DNA of 64,000 bases from positions 124,001-188,000 of the forward strand of contig CAZZFV010000001.1 in the NCBI GenBank assembly GCA_964653855.1, in the 5' to 3' direction. The notes under the pieces are model-generated. The model made no database searches. It saw only the letters and a list, made by a program, of their open reading frames with translations, and was not told the origin of the DNA. How positions within the stretch are numbered: the stretch's first letter is position 1; each line of letters begins with the position of its first letter. This DNA is from RGIG3528 sp964653855 (GTDB lineage Bacteria; Bacillota; Clostridia; Lachnospirales; Lachnospiraceae). Below, piece by piece: positions 17,921 to 27,143 of this stretch. The position numbers and the translations under genes were made by a program.

Positions 17921-17949
17921 TCGAAACAGCAATGTTTCGATTTTTTTTG
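17921..17949 (+). terminator. Intrinsic terminator after tRNA-Glu
   Basis: A perfect 8-base stem TCGAAACA/TGTTTCGA with loop GCAA, followed by nine T (17941-17949). Confidence 0.92.
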
Positions 17950-17969
17950 TTGTATGATTGCGAGAGTGC

Positions 17970-18023
17970 AACGCTACGCAAGCAATCCGTGTATCGTTGA
18001 GGTCAAATCAACATCATTATATC
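17970..18023 (+). repeat. Intergenic element copy A (upstream of tdk)
   Basis: It begins with a segment shared with copy D (17982-18002), then runs into GTTGAGGTCAAATCAAC (17995-18011) and ATCATTATATC. This resembles copy B at 39.95 kb with the middle of its hairpin lost. It lies just upstream of the tdk ribosome site. Confidence 0.5.
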
Positions 18024-18044
18024 TTTTAAATCGGGAGAATTGTT

Positions 18045-18644
18045 ATGAAGATGTATTTTTATTACGGCGCAATGGGCTCGAGTAAAACGGCGAATGCGCT
18101 TATGACAAGATTCAGTTGGGAAAGTAAGGGAAAGAAGGTTGCGCTTATAAAGCCGCAAACGGACACGAGAGACGGGCTCACAACCGTAAAATCGAGAGCG
18201 GGACTTTTTGCAACCGCAATTGTTCTCGGAACTAATCAAAAAATCAGCGACGTTCTTTCCGATATCCCCGAATACGACAATATAATAGTTGACGAGGTGC
18301 AATTTTTGACACCCGCGCAAATAGATGAGTTAAGGGATATCGCCGACAACGAAAAAGCTTTTATCATGTGCTACGGTTTAAAGACGGATTTTAAGAGTGA
18401 ACTTTTTGCGGGATCGAAAAGACTTTTGGAGGTTGCCGACAAAATTTCCGAAATCGTTTCGATGTGTCCGTGCGGAAAAAAGGCGACAATGAACGCAAGA
18501 TATACGGGCAACAAAATAATTTATTCCGGCGAACAGATTGCGATAGGCGGAAACGAGAGCTATATTGCGCTTTGCCACAAGTGCTATATGAAGGGCACGA
18601 TTGATTTAAAGACGGCGGAAGCATTTATGGTTGAAAAGGATTAA
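18045..18644 (+). CDS. tdk: Thymidine kinase
   Basis: Tdk salvages thymidine to dTMP. The 199-residue protein is of the type II family: P-loop GAMGSSKT at residues 8-15, NIIVDEVQFLTPAQ near 79 (Walker B and lid region), and a structural zinc site formed by CPCG near 140 and CHKC near 176. TCGGGAGAAT provides a ribosome site about 9 bases before the ATG. The gene sits between the tRNA unit and alaS. Its 5' region carries an intergenic repeat element (17970-18023). Confidence 0.96.
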   Translation: MKMYFYYGAMGSSKTANALMTRFSWESKGKKVALIKPQTDTRDGLTTVKSRAGLFATAIVLGTNQKISDVLSDIPEYDNIIVDEVQFLTPAQIDELRDIADNEKAFIMCYGLKTDFKSELFAGSKRLLEVADKISEIVSMCPCGKKATMNARYTGNKIIYSGEQIAIGGNESYIALCHKCYMKGTIDLKTAEAFMVEKD

Positions 18645-18650
18645 AAAATA

Positions 18651-18679
18651 TTGAAAAATAAATGCAATTGGAATATAAT
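18651..18679 (+). promoter_or_regulatory. Strong promoter of alaS
   Basis: TTGAAA (18651-18656), exactly 17 bases, TATAAT (18674-18679), starting 6 bases after the tdk stop. Transcription would begin near 18686, giving a leader of about 27 bases. That is too short for a T-box. Confidence 0.75.
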
Positions 18680-18712
18680 CCAAAAAGTTTAAATTTTTCG
18701 GGAGAAATACAT

Positions 18713-21364
18713 ATGAAAAAGTTTACTTCAAACGAACTCAGAAATGCGTGGAAAGAATTTTACATTAAGCGCGGTCATGCCGATTGCGGCGCCGTATCGC
18801 TTGTTTCGGACGGGTCGACGGGTGCAATGTTCAACGTTGCCGGAATGCAGCCGATCATGCCTTATTTGCTCGGCAAAAAGCATCCGCTCGGCACAAGACT
18901 TTGCAATGTCCAGGGATGCGTGCGCACAAACGATATCGAAAGCATCGGAGACAAGAGCCATTTGACATTTTTCGAAATGATGGGCTCATGGAGTCTCGGC
19001 GATTATTTTAAGAAGGAAAGATGCGAATACAGTTTCGAGCTTTTGACGGAAGTGTTCAAGTTTGACAGAGATCATCTTGCCGCAACCGTTTTTGCGGGCG
19101 ACGAAAACGCACCCCGCGACGAAGAAGGAGCAAAGTACAGAATCGCATCGGGATTTAAGCCGGAAAACGTTTTTTATCTTCCCGCCGAAGACAACTGGTG
19201 GGGGCTTGAGTACGGTCCCTGCGGTCCGGATTCCGAAATGTTTTATGTAAAGGATGTTGCGCCCTGCGGTCCTGATTGCCGCCCCGGATGTCATTGCGGC
19301 AAATATACCGAAATCGGAAACGACGTGTTTATGCAATACGAAAAGCATGAAGACGGAACACTTACGCCTCTTGCAAAGAAGAATGTAGACACGGGCTGGG
19401 GACTCGAAAGAAACCTTGCCTTTTTGAATAACGTTGACGACGTTTATCTTACCGATCTTTTTACGTCGGCGATCGCTGCGATGGAAAAGGCATCCGGAAT
19501 CAAATACGGTGCAAACGAAAACACGACAAAGTCAATGAGAATCGTTGCGGATCACCTTCGCACAAGCGTTATGCTTATAGGCGATCCCGCAAAGCTTCTT
19601 CCTTCGAATATGGGTGCGGGATATGTTCTTCGCCGTCTTATCCGTCGTGCGGTAAGACACGGACGTGTGCTTTCTCTTAAGAAAGAAGACTTAATTAATA
19701 TCGCTTCCGTATTTATCGATGAGGTTTATGCCGAGAGTTATCCGGATCTCAAAAAGAACAAAAAGTTTATTCTTGACGAGCTTTCGAAGGAAATCGAGCG
19801 TTTCCTTTTGACACTCGAAAACGGAATGAGGGAATTTAAGAAAATTTCCGACGAAAAGAAGAACGCAAACAAAAAGGAAATAGAAGGAAATCTTGCTTTT
19901 TATCTTTACGATACGTTTGGCTTCCCGCTTGAGCTCACAATCGAGATGGCGGAAGAAGAAGGTCTTTTAGTCGACGAAGAAGGATTTAAGGAGTCGATGG
20001 AATTGCAAAAGAAAAAGGCAAGAGAAAATTCCAATTTTTCTCAAAAAAATGCCGAAAAGGATATATTTGAATCTGTACCGGAAAGTGTAAAGAGCGAGTT
20101 TGTGGGATATGACACACTTGAAATTACGGATGAAGTAATTGCTCTTTCCGATTCCGAAAAGCTTACGGATGAGATTCAGGTCGGCGCAAACGGAGTAATC
20201 GTGACAAAACGCACGCCTTTTTATGCTACGATGGGCGGACAAAAGGGCGATATGGGTACGATATCCGTAGGTGACGCGACATTTGATGTGACCGAAACAA
20301 TTAAGCTTTCGCACGGAATGATAGGTCATGTGGGAAAAGTGACTGCGGGTTCAATAAAGAAGGGCGATAAGTGTTTGCTCTCCGTTAATAAAGTAACACA
20401 TGCGGCAACATGCAAAAACCATACGGCAACGCACCTTCTTCAAAAAGCATTGCAAATTGTGCTTGGGAATTCGGTTGCGCAAGCGGGTTCCTATCAGGAT
20501 GCGGAGCGCACAAGATTCGATTTTACGTACGGTAAGGCACTCACAAAGGAAGAACTTGAGCGTGTCGAAGAAATCGTAAACGAAGAAATCGTAAAAGCAC
20601 TTCCCGTAACAACCGACATCATGTCGATAGAAGACGCCAAGAAGACCGGCGCAATGGCACTTTTCAGCGAAAAATACGGTGAAACGGTAAGAGTTGTTTC
20701 GATCGGTGATTTTTCGAAGGAACTTTGCGGCGGAACGCATGTTTCAAACACAAGCGAAATTAAGGCATTCAAGATCCTTTCCGAAAGCGGTATCGCAGCG
20801 GGAACACGCCGTATAGAAGCGATTACCGACGAAAATGTCATGGCTCTTTACAGAAACGAAGAGAAGGAGCTTTTTGCGATCGCGCATGCAGCAAAGTGCG
20901 ACGTAAAGGATATTTCAAAGAAAATCGATTCGATGCTTGAAGAAATAAAGGCGCTTAAGTCCGAAAACGAAAAGTTAAAGTCGAAGCTTGCATCAAATTC
21001 CGCATCGGATATTTATAACGATGTTACAGTTAAAAACGGCGTACATATTTTGGCCGCCGAAATAAAGGATGTCGATCAAAATTCGTTAAAGAGCCTCGGA
21101 GACGAAATAAAGTCGAAGCTTTCATGTGCGTTTATCTTGCTTATAGGCACGAAAGACGGAAAGATTTCCGTTGTATCCATGGCAACGGATGACGCAATCC
21201 AACACGGTTGCACCGCGGGAGCGGTTATCAAGGAGGTTTGTGCGGTTCTCGGCGGAGGCGGCGGCGGAAGGCCGAACATGGCTCAGGGCTCGGGATTTGA
21301 TTCGTCAAAAATTCCGGAGGCGCTTTCAAAAGCAAAAGCCGTTATGGAAAACATGATCGCGTAA
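18713..21364 (+). CDS. alaS: Alanyl-tRNA synthetase
   Basis: AlaRS charges tRNA-Ala and edits Ser and Gly mischarges. At 883 residues it has the full bacterial layout: class II catalytic core from residue 1 (TSNELRNAWKEFYIKRGH), the editing domain with HTATHLL near 566 and CGGTHV near 668 (zinc-binding His/Cys), a coiled-coil segment (about 730-770), and the C-Ala domain ending in a glycine-rich stretch (VLGGGGGGRPNMAQGSG). The ATG at 18713 is chosen because an earlier in-frame ATG (18662) lies between the -35 and -10 of the promoter and cannot be in the mRNA. GGGAG is 7 bases upstream. Confidence 0.98.
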   Translation: MKKFTSNELRNAWKEFYIKRGHADCGAVSLVSDGSTGAMFNVAGMQPIMPYLLGKKHPLGTRLCNVQGCVRTNDIESIGDKSHLTFFEMMGSWSLGDYFKKERCEYSFELLTEVFKFDRDHLAATVFAGDENAPRDEEGAKYRIASGFKPENVFYLPAEDNWWGLEYGPCGPDSEMFYVKDVAPCGPDCRPGCHCGKYTEIGNDVFMQYEKHEDGTLTPLAKKNVDTGWGLERNLAFLNNVDDVYLTDLFTSAIAAMEKASGIKYGANENTTKSMRIVADHLRTSVMLIGDPAKLLPSNMGAGYVLRRLIRRAVRHGRVLSLKKEDLINIASVFIDEVYAESYPDLKKNKKFILDELSKEIERFLLTLENGMREFKKISDEKKNANKKEIEGNLAFYLYDTFGFPLELTIEMAEEEGLLVDEEGFKESMELQKKKARENSNFSQKNAEKDIFESVPESVKSEFVGYDTLEITDEVIALSDSEKLTDEIQVGANGVIVTKRTPFYATMGGQKGDMGTISVGDATFDVTETIKLSHGMIGHVGKVTAGSIKKGDKCLLSVNKVTHAATCKNHTATHLLQKALQIVLGNSVAQAGSYQDAERTRFDFTYGKALTKEELERVEEIVNEEIVKALPVTTDIMSIEDAKKTGAMALFSEKYGETVRVVSIGDFSKELCGGTHVSNTSEIKAFKILSESGIAAGTRRIEAITDENVMALYRNEEKELFAIAHAAKCDVKDISKKIDSMLEEIKALKSENEKLKSKLASNSASDIYNDVTVKNGVHILAAEIKDVDQNSLKSLGDEIKSKLSCAFILLIGTKDGKISVVSMATDDAIQHGCTAGAVIKEVCAVLGGGGGGRPNMAQGSGFDSSKIPEALSKAKAVMENMIA

Positions 21365-21409
21365 ACATGATTTTTTGCGACAAATATGCCGGTATGCGGC
21401 TTAAAAAGC

Positions 21410-21437
21410 TTGACAAAGCTTAAAAAAAATGTTAAAA
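21410..21437 (+). promoter_or_regulatory. Candidate promoter of the rimP-nusA-infB operon
   Basis: A consensus TTGACA at 21410-21415, then 16 bases to TTAAAA (21432-21437) or 17 to TAAAAG. Confidence 0.45.
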
Positions 21438-21463
21438 GACAATAGATAATAGTTGACTAGTTG

Positions 21464-21492
21464 AGAGTGGATGCGAATCCACTCTTTACTTT
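21464..21492 (+). promoter_or_regulatory. Leader hairpin / attenuator before rimP
   Basis: A perfect 8-base stem AGAGTGGA (21464-21471) with TCCACTCT (21478-21485), six-base loop, then a T-rich stretch. I recall a compact hairpin just before rimP in other Firmicutes. It could act as an attenuator for the nusA operon, which would fit NusA autoregulation; that is inference. Confidence 0.55.
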
Positions 21493-21514
21493 TGCAAAGA
21501 AAACGGAGCAAGAA

Positions 21515-21982
21515 ATGACAAAAAACAAATTATACGAAGAAAAAACGACCGCTATAGCGGAGCCGATATGCAATGAACTCGGGTTTTCGCTTTATGACGT
21601 CGAATTTGTGAACGAGGCGGGCACAAATTATCTGAGAGTCTATATCGATAAGCCGGACGGAATATCGGTTGACGAGTGCGAAATCGTATCACGCCGCATG
21701 AACGATATTTTGGACGAACAGGACTTTGTCGAAGAATCATATATTTTTGAAGTGAGCTCACCGGGACTTACAAGAACACTCAAAAAAGACAGACATTTTG
21801 AGCAGAGTCTGGGCTCGGAAGTCGAAGTAAAGCTTTTTAAACCCGTTGGCAAGAAAAAGGAATATACGGGATATTTGGACGACTTTGACGAAAACACGGT
21901 CACGATAGGTTTTGACAATGATACGGAAATCGTAATTGAAAGATCGAACATAGCAAAAATAAATCTTGCGATACACTTTTAA
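21515..21982 (+). CDS. rimP: Ribosome maturation factor RimP
   Basis: RimP assists 30S subunit assembly. The 155-residue protein shows the N-terminal domain with LGFSLYDVEFVNEAG, DKPDGISVDECEIVSR and DEQDFVEESYIFEVSSPGL, then the Sm-like C-terminal domain. The ATG at 21515 is preferred since GGAG precedes it by 8 bases; an upstream in-frame start at 21461 would run through the leader hairpin. It is the first gene of the conserved rimP-nusA-rnpM-ylxQ-infB-rbfA-truB-ribF block. Confidence 0.95.
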   Translation: MTKNKLYEEKTTAIAEPICNELGFSLYDVEFVNEAGTNYLRVYIDKPDGISVDECEIVSRRMNDILDEQDFVEESYIFEVSSPGLTRTLKKDRHFEQSLGSEVEVKLFKPVGKKKEYTGYLDDFDENTVTIGFDNDTEIVIERSNIAKINLAIHF

Positions 21983-22012
21983 AAAAAGGCAAACATAAGG
22001 AGGAACATAAAA

Positions 22013-23245
22013 ATGGCAGCAAAGAAAAAAACGGTATCGAAGGCAAAAGCAGAACCGAAGGTAAAGGTAAATGAGGATTTTATCCTTGCCTTAAACGGAC
22101 TTGAAAAAGAAAAAGGCATTCCCAAGGCAACAATGATCAAAGCCGTGGAAACCGCACTTATAACGGCTTGCAAAAGCGAATACGGAAAGGCTGACAACAT
22201 TAAGGTAAACATTGACCCGAATACGGGTATTTTTAAGGTATTGGCAGAAAAAACGGTTGTGGCGGAGGTAACTGATCCGGTGCTTCAGATATCGATCGAC
22301 GAAGCAAACATACGTTTTAACAATCAATATAACGAAGGAGACATCGTAAACATTGAAGTTCCCGTAAAGGATTTTAAGCGTACGGTGGCAAGCACGGCAA
22401 AGAGCGTTATCGTTCAGCAAATACGCAATGCCGAAAAGGAAGCTTTGTTTGAGAGCTATTCGATGAAGGAGCATGAGCTTGTTACGGGTGTAATTCAATG
22501 CTTCCAGGATCCCGACCACGGAAATTACAATATTATCGTAAATCTCGGAAAGATTGAAACCATTCTTCCGGTAACCGAGCAGGTTAAGGGCGAGGAATTT
22601 TATAAAAACGAAAGAGTAAAACTTTATGTAACAAGAGTCGAAAATACTCCCAAGGGATTCAGAGTAATGGTTTCGAGAACGATTCCGGAGCTTGTAAAGA
22701 GACTTTTTGAAGAGGAAGTTACGGAAATCGTTGACGGAATAGTCGAAATAAAGAGCATTTCGAGAGAAGCCGGTCAGCGTACAAAGATTGCCGTTTATTC
22801 ACATGATCCGAATGTCGATCCCGTGGGTGCGTGCGTAGGTGTTAACGGTGCAAGAGTAAATGCGATTGTTGACGAGCTTCACGGTGAAAAGATAGATATT
22901 ATCGTTTGGAACGAAGATCCCGCAATATTTATCGAAAATGCATTAAGCCCCGCAAAGGTTGTGTCCGTTACCATAGAGAGTACCGAGAAGGAAAAGAAGG
23001 CGAGAGTCGTTGTTCCCGATTATCAATTGTCTCTTGCGATCGGACGCGAAGGACAAAATGCGAGACTTGCGGCAAAGCTTACGGGATATAAGATCGACAT
23101 AAAATCCGAATCCCAGGATGCCGGAATCGAAGAAAAGTATGAAGAAAACGAAGAAGCATACGATGAGGGAGAGGAAGAATTTTCCGAAGAATCTTATGAA
23201 GATGCGGATGCTTCTTATGACGGAGAGTCGGAAACAGAGGAGTAA
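22013..23245 (+). CDS. nusA: Transcription termination/antitermination factor NusA
   Basis: NusA binds RNA polymerase and RNA to modulate pausing, termination and antitermination. The 410-residue protein has the N-terminal polymerase-binding domain (with a Lys-rich extension of about 20 residues before it), an S1 domain (about 155-220), and two KH domains (SREAGQRTKIAVYS near 244; VVPDYQLSLAIGREGQNARLAAKL, in two parts, near 331-354). The tail is strongly acidic (EENEEAYDEGEEEFSEE), and the proteobacterial AR repeats are absent. AGGAGG precedes the ATG by 9 bases. Two bases separate it from the next gene's start region. Confidence 0.97.
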   Translation: MAAKKKTVSKAKAEPKVKVNEDFILALNGLEKEKGIPKATMIKAVETALITACKSEYGKADNIKVNIDPNTGIFKVLAEKTVVAEVTDPVLQISIDEANIRFNNQYNEGDIVNIEVPVKDFKRTVASTAKSVIVQQIRNAEKEALFESYSMKEHELVTGVIQCFQDPDHGNYNIIVNLGKIETILPVTEQVKGEEFYKNERVKLYVTRVENTPKGFRVMVSRTIPELVKRLFEEEVTEIVDGIVEIKSISREAGQRTKIAVYSHDPNVDPVGACVGVNGARVNAIVDELHGEKIDIIVWNEDPAIFIENALSPAKVVSVTIESTEKEKKARVVVPDYQLSLAIGREGQNARLAAKLTGYKIDIKSESQDAGIEEKYEENEEAYDEGEEEFSEESYEDADASYDGESETEE

Positions 23246-23248
23246 TCG

Positions 23249-23509
23249 ATGGCAGACAAAAAAATTCCTATGAGAAAATGCACGGGGTGCGGAAGCGTAA
23301 AACCGAAAAAAGAACTTATAAGGATTTTAAAAACGCCCGAAGGTGAGATAACAATCGACAAAACGGGCAAAAAAAACGGACGGGGCGCATATATATGCGA
23401 TTCGGTTGAATGCTTTGAAAAGGCAAAAAAATCAAAAGGAATTGAAAGATCGCTGGAAATGCAAATTCCTTCCGAAATATATGAAAGCCTTCTTAAGGAG
23501 ATGATGTAG
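23249..23509 (+). CDS. rnpM: RnpM / YlxR family RNA-binding protein
   Basis: A small basic protein of 86 residues encoded between nusA and ylxQ in most Firmicutes. YlxR has been reported to modulate RNase P in Bacillus, hence RnpM. The diagnostic motifs are RKCTGCGSVKPKKELIRI at residues 9-26 and the later NGRGAYIC near 48. Its stop codon overlaps the GTG start of the following gene by one base, so translation is likely coupled. Confidence 0.93.
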   Translation: MADKKIPMRKCTGCGSVKPKKELIRILKTPEGEITIDKTGKKNGRGAYICDSVECFEKAKKSKGIERSLEMQIPSEIYESLLKEMM

Positions 23510-23853
23510 TGGCGGGTGATATTTCAAACAAAAACCTATTGTCGTTTTTATCACTTATGAAAAAAGCGGGAAAATTGGTATCCGGTGAATTCGGTACGGA
23601 GAGCGCCGTAAAAGAAGGAAAAGCACATATTGTGGTTGTGCCTGTGGACGCATCCGACAATACCAAAAAGCTTTTTTCGGACAAATGTAAATTTTATGAT
23701 ATACCGATTGTATTTTTTGGAACAAAGGAGGAACTCGGTCACGCGATAGGTAAAGGAGAACGTTCATCTCTCGCAATCACAGACGAAGGCGGTGCAAAAA
23801 GCTTTCACAACAAATACATAAACCTTGAGAAGATAATGAAGGAGTCCGATTAA
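23509..23853 (+). CDS. L7Ae/L30e-like ribosomal protein YlxQ
   Basis: A 114-residue protein of the L7Ae/L30e/S12e/Gadd45 fold, the family that binds RNA kink-turns. It shows LLSFLSLMKKAGKLVSGEF at the N-terminus and HIVVVPVDASDNTKKLFSDKC near 44, with the conserved Gly/Lys pattern of YlxQ. The start is GTG, overlapping the rnpM stop by one base. In turn its stop overlaps the infB ATG by one base. The exact function of YlxQ is not settled. Confidence 0.88.
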   Translation: MAGDISNKNLLSFLSLMKKAGKLVSGEFGTESAVKEGKAHIVVVPVDASDNTKKLFSDKCKFYDIPIVFFGTKEELGHAIGKGERSSLAITDEGGAKSFHNKYINLEKIMKESD

Positions 23854-26800
23854 TGGCAGAGAAGAAGATTACAGAAACAAATACAGAAAATAAAGAGGCA
23901 AGTGCGGCAAAAAAGCCGCAGAGAGAAAAAACGGCAAGTGCGGACGGCGCAGCGTTAAAGCGTCCCGCAGCAAAGAAGGAAACTGTAAGCGCTCCCCGCC
24001 GCATGTTTGAAAGTGCGGAAGACAGAAATAAAGCGATGGCTGCGGCTCCCCGCCGTATGTTTGAAAGCGCCGAGGACAGAAACAGAAGTAAGCAGCAGCC
24101 GGTGCAACGCCGTATGCTTGACGGTCCGGAAGACAGAATGAGAAGACAGACCGTACAAAAAGACGGCGCACAGATGAGACAGGGACAAAGACCCGGTACG
24201 GCACAAAAAACAGGCACACGTATGATTAACGGTGTCAAGATTTCAAGTGCCGACGGAGATAATCGTTTAATTCACGGCTCTTATGCAAACGAAGCTGATC
24301 TCGAAGCGTTAAAAGCAGAAAAGCGTAAGGAAAACCTTGCAAAAAATGCGGCACTTAAGCTTGAAGAAGAGAAAAAGACGATAGAAGAAAATAAGAAAGC
24401 GGAAGAGCTCGCAAAGAAGGTTAAGGAAGAAAGCGCCGAAATAGAAAAGAATATTGCGGAGCAAAAGAAGAGAACGGCCGAAAAGAAAGCGGCGGAAGAA
24501 GCCGTAGAAGCCGCAAAAGAAGCCGCAAAAGAAGCGTCTAAAGAAATTACAAAAACAAAGAAGGCATCGGAAACCGCAAAAGAAAGTGTGAAAGAAGAAA
24601 AGGATGGCGTGAAAGACACAAAGTCCGAGAAGGCTGCGGAAAAGGTCGCGGAAGCTTACGAAAAGCAAGCGGAAAGCGGAAATAATGATAACCGGGCAGC
24701 CGATAAGGCGCCGGAAGAACAAAAGCCCGAAAAGGTATTTAAGACCGTTAACGCATATGTACGTCCGACTATTATAAGAAGAGCGGATGACGGTGCAAAG
24801 CACAGTCAGATTTCGGGTGCGGGCGCCGTAAAGCCGAGAACGGGAGACACACGTACCGCGGGAAAACAAGACGCACGCGGAGACTTAAGAAGACAGAGTT
24901 CTGTAAGACCCGGCGACAACAGAAACTTTAACCGTAACGTATCCGACAAGAATCATTTCCAGACTGTTGAAAGCAGATACGACGGAAACAATCACGGACA
25001 CAGCAATCTCTTTGAAAACAGAAGCCAGAGAAACGGAACGGCGGGACCTAGTACATCACGTGATGCGGGCTTTAAGACGAGAAGCTCGGGATTCAGCACG
25101 AGACCCAAGGATTTTAATGCGGGCAATAAGGACGAAGACGAGAAAAAGCCTGTTTCACGCGCAAGAGATCCCAGAAAGAAGCAGTCCGCACCCGAAATTG
25201 CCGAATCGATGAAGCAGCAGAATACGCGCAGAAACGATAAGAGCAAAGACAGGGAAAAGCAAAACAAGAAGTTCGGTGACTTTGAAGACGGCATGGAACT
25301 TAAAAAAGGTTCAAAGTCGAAGGATCCGAACCGCGCGGGAGCTTTCCGTAAGCCGGAAGCCGTAAAAGCACCGGAAACGGAAGAGGTAATTAAGACGATT
25401 ACGATTCCCGATGTGCTCACAATTCAGGAACTCGCCGACAAGATGAAGATAAAGGGCGGCGACATCGTAAAGAAGTTGTTCCTTGCGGGAAAAATTTGTT
25501 CGCTTAACTCAGACATTACCTTTGAGGAAGCGGAAAACATCGCACTTGAATACGAAATAATCGCAGAGCACGAGGAAAAGGTCGACAGAGTTGCCGAACT
25601 CATAAAAGAAGACGAAGAAGACGAATCGCAAATGGTTAAGCGTCCTCCCGTTGTATGCGTAATGGGACACGTAGATCACGGTAAAACGTCTCTTCTTGAC
25701 GCGATCAGAACAACGAATGTAACATCACGAGAAGCGGGCGGAATTACGCAGCATATCGGTGCTTACATGGTTGAAATAAACGGACAGAAGATTACGTTCC
25801 TTGATACACCGGGACATGAAGCATTCACGGCAATGCGTATGAGAGGCGCGAATTCGACGGATATCGCGGTGCTCGTCGTTGCTGCGGATGACGGCGTAAT
25901 GCCCCAGACGATAGAAGCAATCAACCATGCAAAAGCCGCGGGCGTTGAAGTTATAGTTGCCGTAAACAAGATAGATAAGCCTACGGCAAACGTTGACAGA
26001 GTAAAGCAGGAGCTTACGGAATACGGACTTTTGTCGGAGGACTGGGGCGGAAGCACTGTATTTGTGCCTGTGTCAGCTCATACTCATGAGGGTATCGAAA
26101 AGCTTCTCGAAATGATAATTTTAACGTCGGATGTGCTTGAACTTAAAGCCAATCCCAACCGTATGGCAAGAGGAATCGTTGTCGAGGCACAGCTTGATAA
26201 GGGACGCGGCCCCGTTGCCACAGTTCTCGTTCAAAAGGGAACGCTTCACGTGGGCGACAATGTCGTTATCGGTTCTTCGATGGGTAAGGTAAGAGCACTT
26301 GTAAACGACAGACACGAAAAAGTAAAATGTGCGACACCGTCAATGCCCGTTGAGGTACTCGGACTCAATTCCGTGCCGGAAGCCGGTGAAGTCGTTGTTG
26401 CAACATCGAGCGAAAAAGAGGCAAGAGCGATTGCCGAAGCATATATCGCACAAAACAAGGAAAAACTTATTGCGGAAACAAAGTCCAAGCTTTCGCTTGA
26501 CGGACTTTATTCACAAATCCAGGCAGGCAACATCAAGGAACTCAACATTATCGTTAAGGCGGACGTTCAGGGCTCGGTTGAGGCAATTAAGCAAAGTCTC
26601 TTAAAGCTTTCGAACGAGGAAGTAGCCGTCAGAATAATTCACGGCGGTGTAGGTGCAATCAACGAATCAGACGCTACGCTCGCAAGTGCGTCAAATGCCA
26701 TAATCATCGGATTTAACGTAAAGCCCGACAATACGGCAAAAGACATATGCGAGCGCGAAAAGGTTGACTTAAGACTTTACAATGTCATTTACAATGCGAT

Positions 26801-27143
26801 AGACGACGTTGAAGCAGCAATGAAGGGATTACTTGATCCCATATTCGAGGAACAGGTAATCGCACATGCCGAAGTAAGACAGACATTCAAGGCTTCGGGT
26901 GTAGGTACGATTGCGGGTGCTTATGTGCTTGACGGTAAGATAGTAAGAGGATGCAAGGCACGTATAACACGCGACAATAAGCAGATATTTGACGGAAATC
27001 TTGCTTCCTTAAAGCGCTTCAAGGACGACGTAAAGGAAGTAAATGCGGGATATGAATGCGGACTTGTATTTGAAAAGTTCTCCGATATTATTGTGGGTGA
27101 CCAGGTTGAACTTTATCAAATGGTAGAGGTACCGAGAAAATGA
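23853..27143 (+). CDS. infB: Translation initiation factor IF-2
   Basis: IF-2 is the GTPase that places initiator tRNA and joins subunits. At 1096 residues it is long, because about 510 residues of charged low-complexity sequence precede the conserved part. That region holds three copies of a motif like PRRMFESAEDRN (residues 48-60, 66-78, 85-97) and a Lys/Glu/Ala helix-prone stretch (about 150-290). The IF2N domain starts near 513 (TIPDVLTIQELADKMKIKGG). The G domain has GHVDHGKTSLLD near 605, DTPGHEAFT near 650 and NKIDKPTAN near 705; domains II-IV follow to the end. It overlaps rbfA by 4 bases. Confidence 0.98.
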   Translation: MAEKKITETNTENKEASAAKKPQREKTASADGAALKRPAAKKETVSAPRRMFESAEDRNKAMAAAPRRMFESAEDRNRSKQQPVQRRMLDGPEDRMRRQTVQKDGAQMRQGQRPGTAQKTGTRMINGVKISSADGDNRLIHGSYANEADLEALKAEKRKENLAKNAALKLEEEKKTIEENKKAEELAKKVKEESAEIEKNIAEQKKRTAEKKAAEEAVEAAKEAAKEASKEITKTKKASETAKESVKEEKDGVKDTKSEKAAEKVAEAYEKQAESGNNDNRAADKAPEEQKPEKVFKTVNAYVRPTIIRRADDGAKHSQISGAGAVKPRTGDTRTAGKQDARGDLRRQSSVRPGDNRNFNRNVSDKNHFQTVESRYDGNNHGHSNLFENRSQRNGTAGPSTSRDAGFKTRSSGFSTRPKDFNAGNKDEDEKKPVSRARDPRKKQSAPEIAESMKQQNTRRNDKSKDREKQNKKFGDFEDGMELKKGSKSKDPNRAGAFRKPEAVKAPETEEVIKTITIPDVLTIQELADKMKIKGGDIVKKLFLAGKICSLNSDITFEEAENIALEYEIIAEHEEKVDRVAELIKEDEEDESQMVKRPPVVCVMGHVDHGKTSLLDAIRTTNVTSREAGGITQHIGAYMVEINGQKITFLDTPGHEAFTAMRMRGANSTDIAVLVVAADDGVMPQTIEAINHAKAAGVEVIVAVNKIDKPTANVDRVKQELTEYGLLSEDWGGSTVFVPVSAHTHEGIEKLLEMIILTSDVLELKANPNRMARGIVVEAQLDKGRGPVATVLVQKGTLHVGDNVVIGSSMGKVRALVNDRHEKVKCATPSMPVEVLGLNSVPEAGEVVVATSSEKEARAIAEAYIAQNKEKLIAETKSKLSLDGLYSQIQAGNIKELNIIVKADVQGSVEAIKQSLLKLSNEEVAVRIIHGGVGAINESDATLASASNAIIIGFNVKPDNTAKDICEREKVDLRLYNVIYNAIDDVEAAMKGLLDPIFEEQVIAHAEVRQTFKASGVGTIAGAYVLDGKIVRGCKARITRDNKQIFDGNLASLKRFKDDVKEVNAGYECGLVFEKFSDIIVGDQVELYQMVEVPRK

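Noticed and set aside
18662..18712. In-frame ATG giving alaS 17 extra residues
   Set aside because: It lies between the -35 and -10 of a consensus promoter, so it would not be in the mRNA; GGGAG points to 18713.
18686..18712. T-box riboswitch before alaS
   Set aside because: The leader is only about 27 bases, and no T-box motif or antiterminator is visible.
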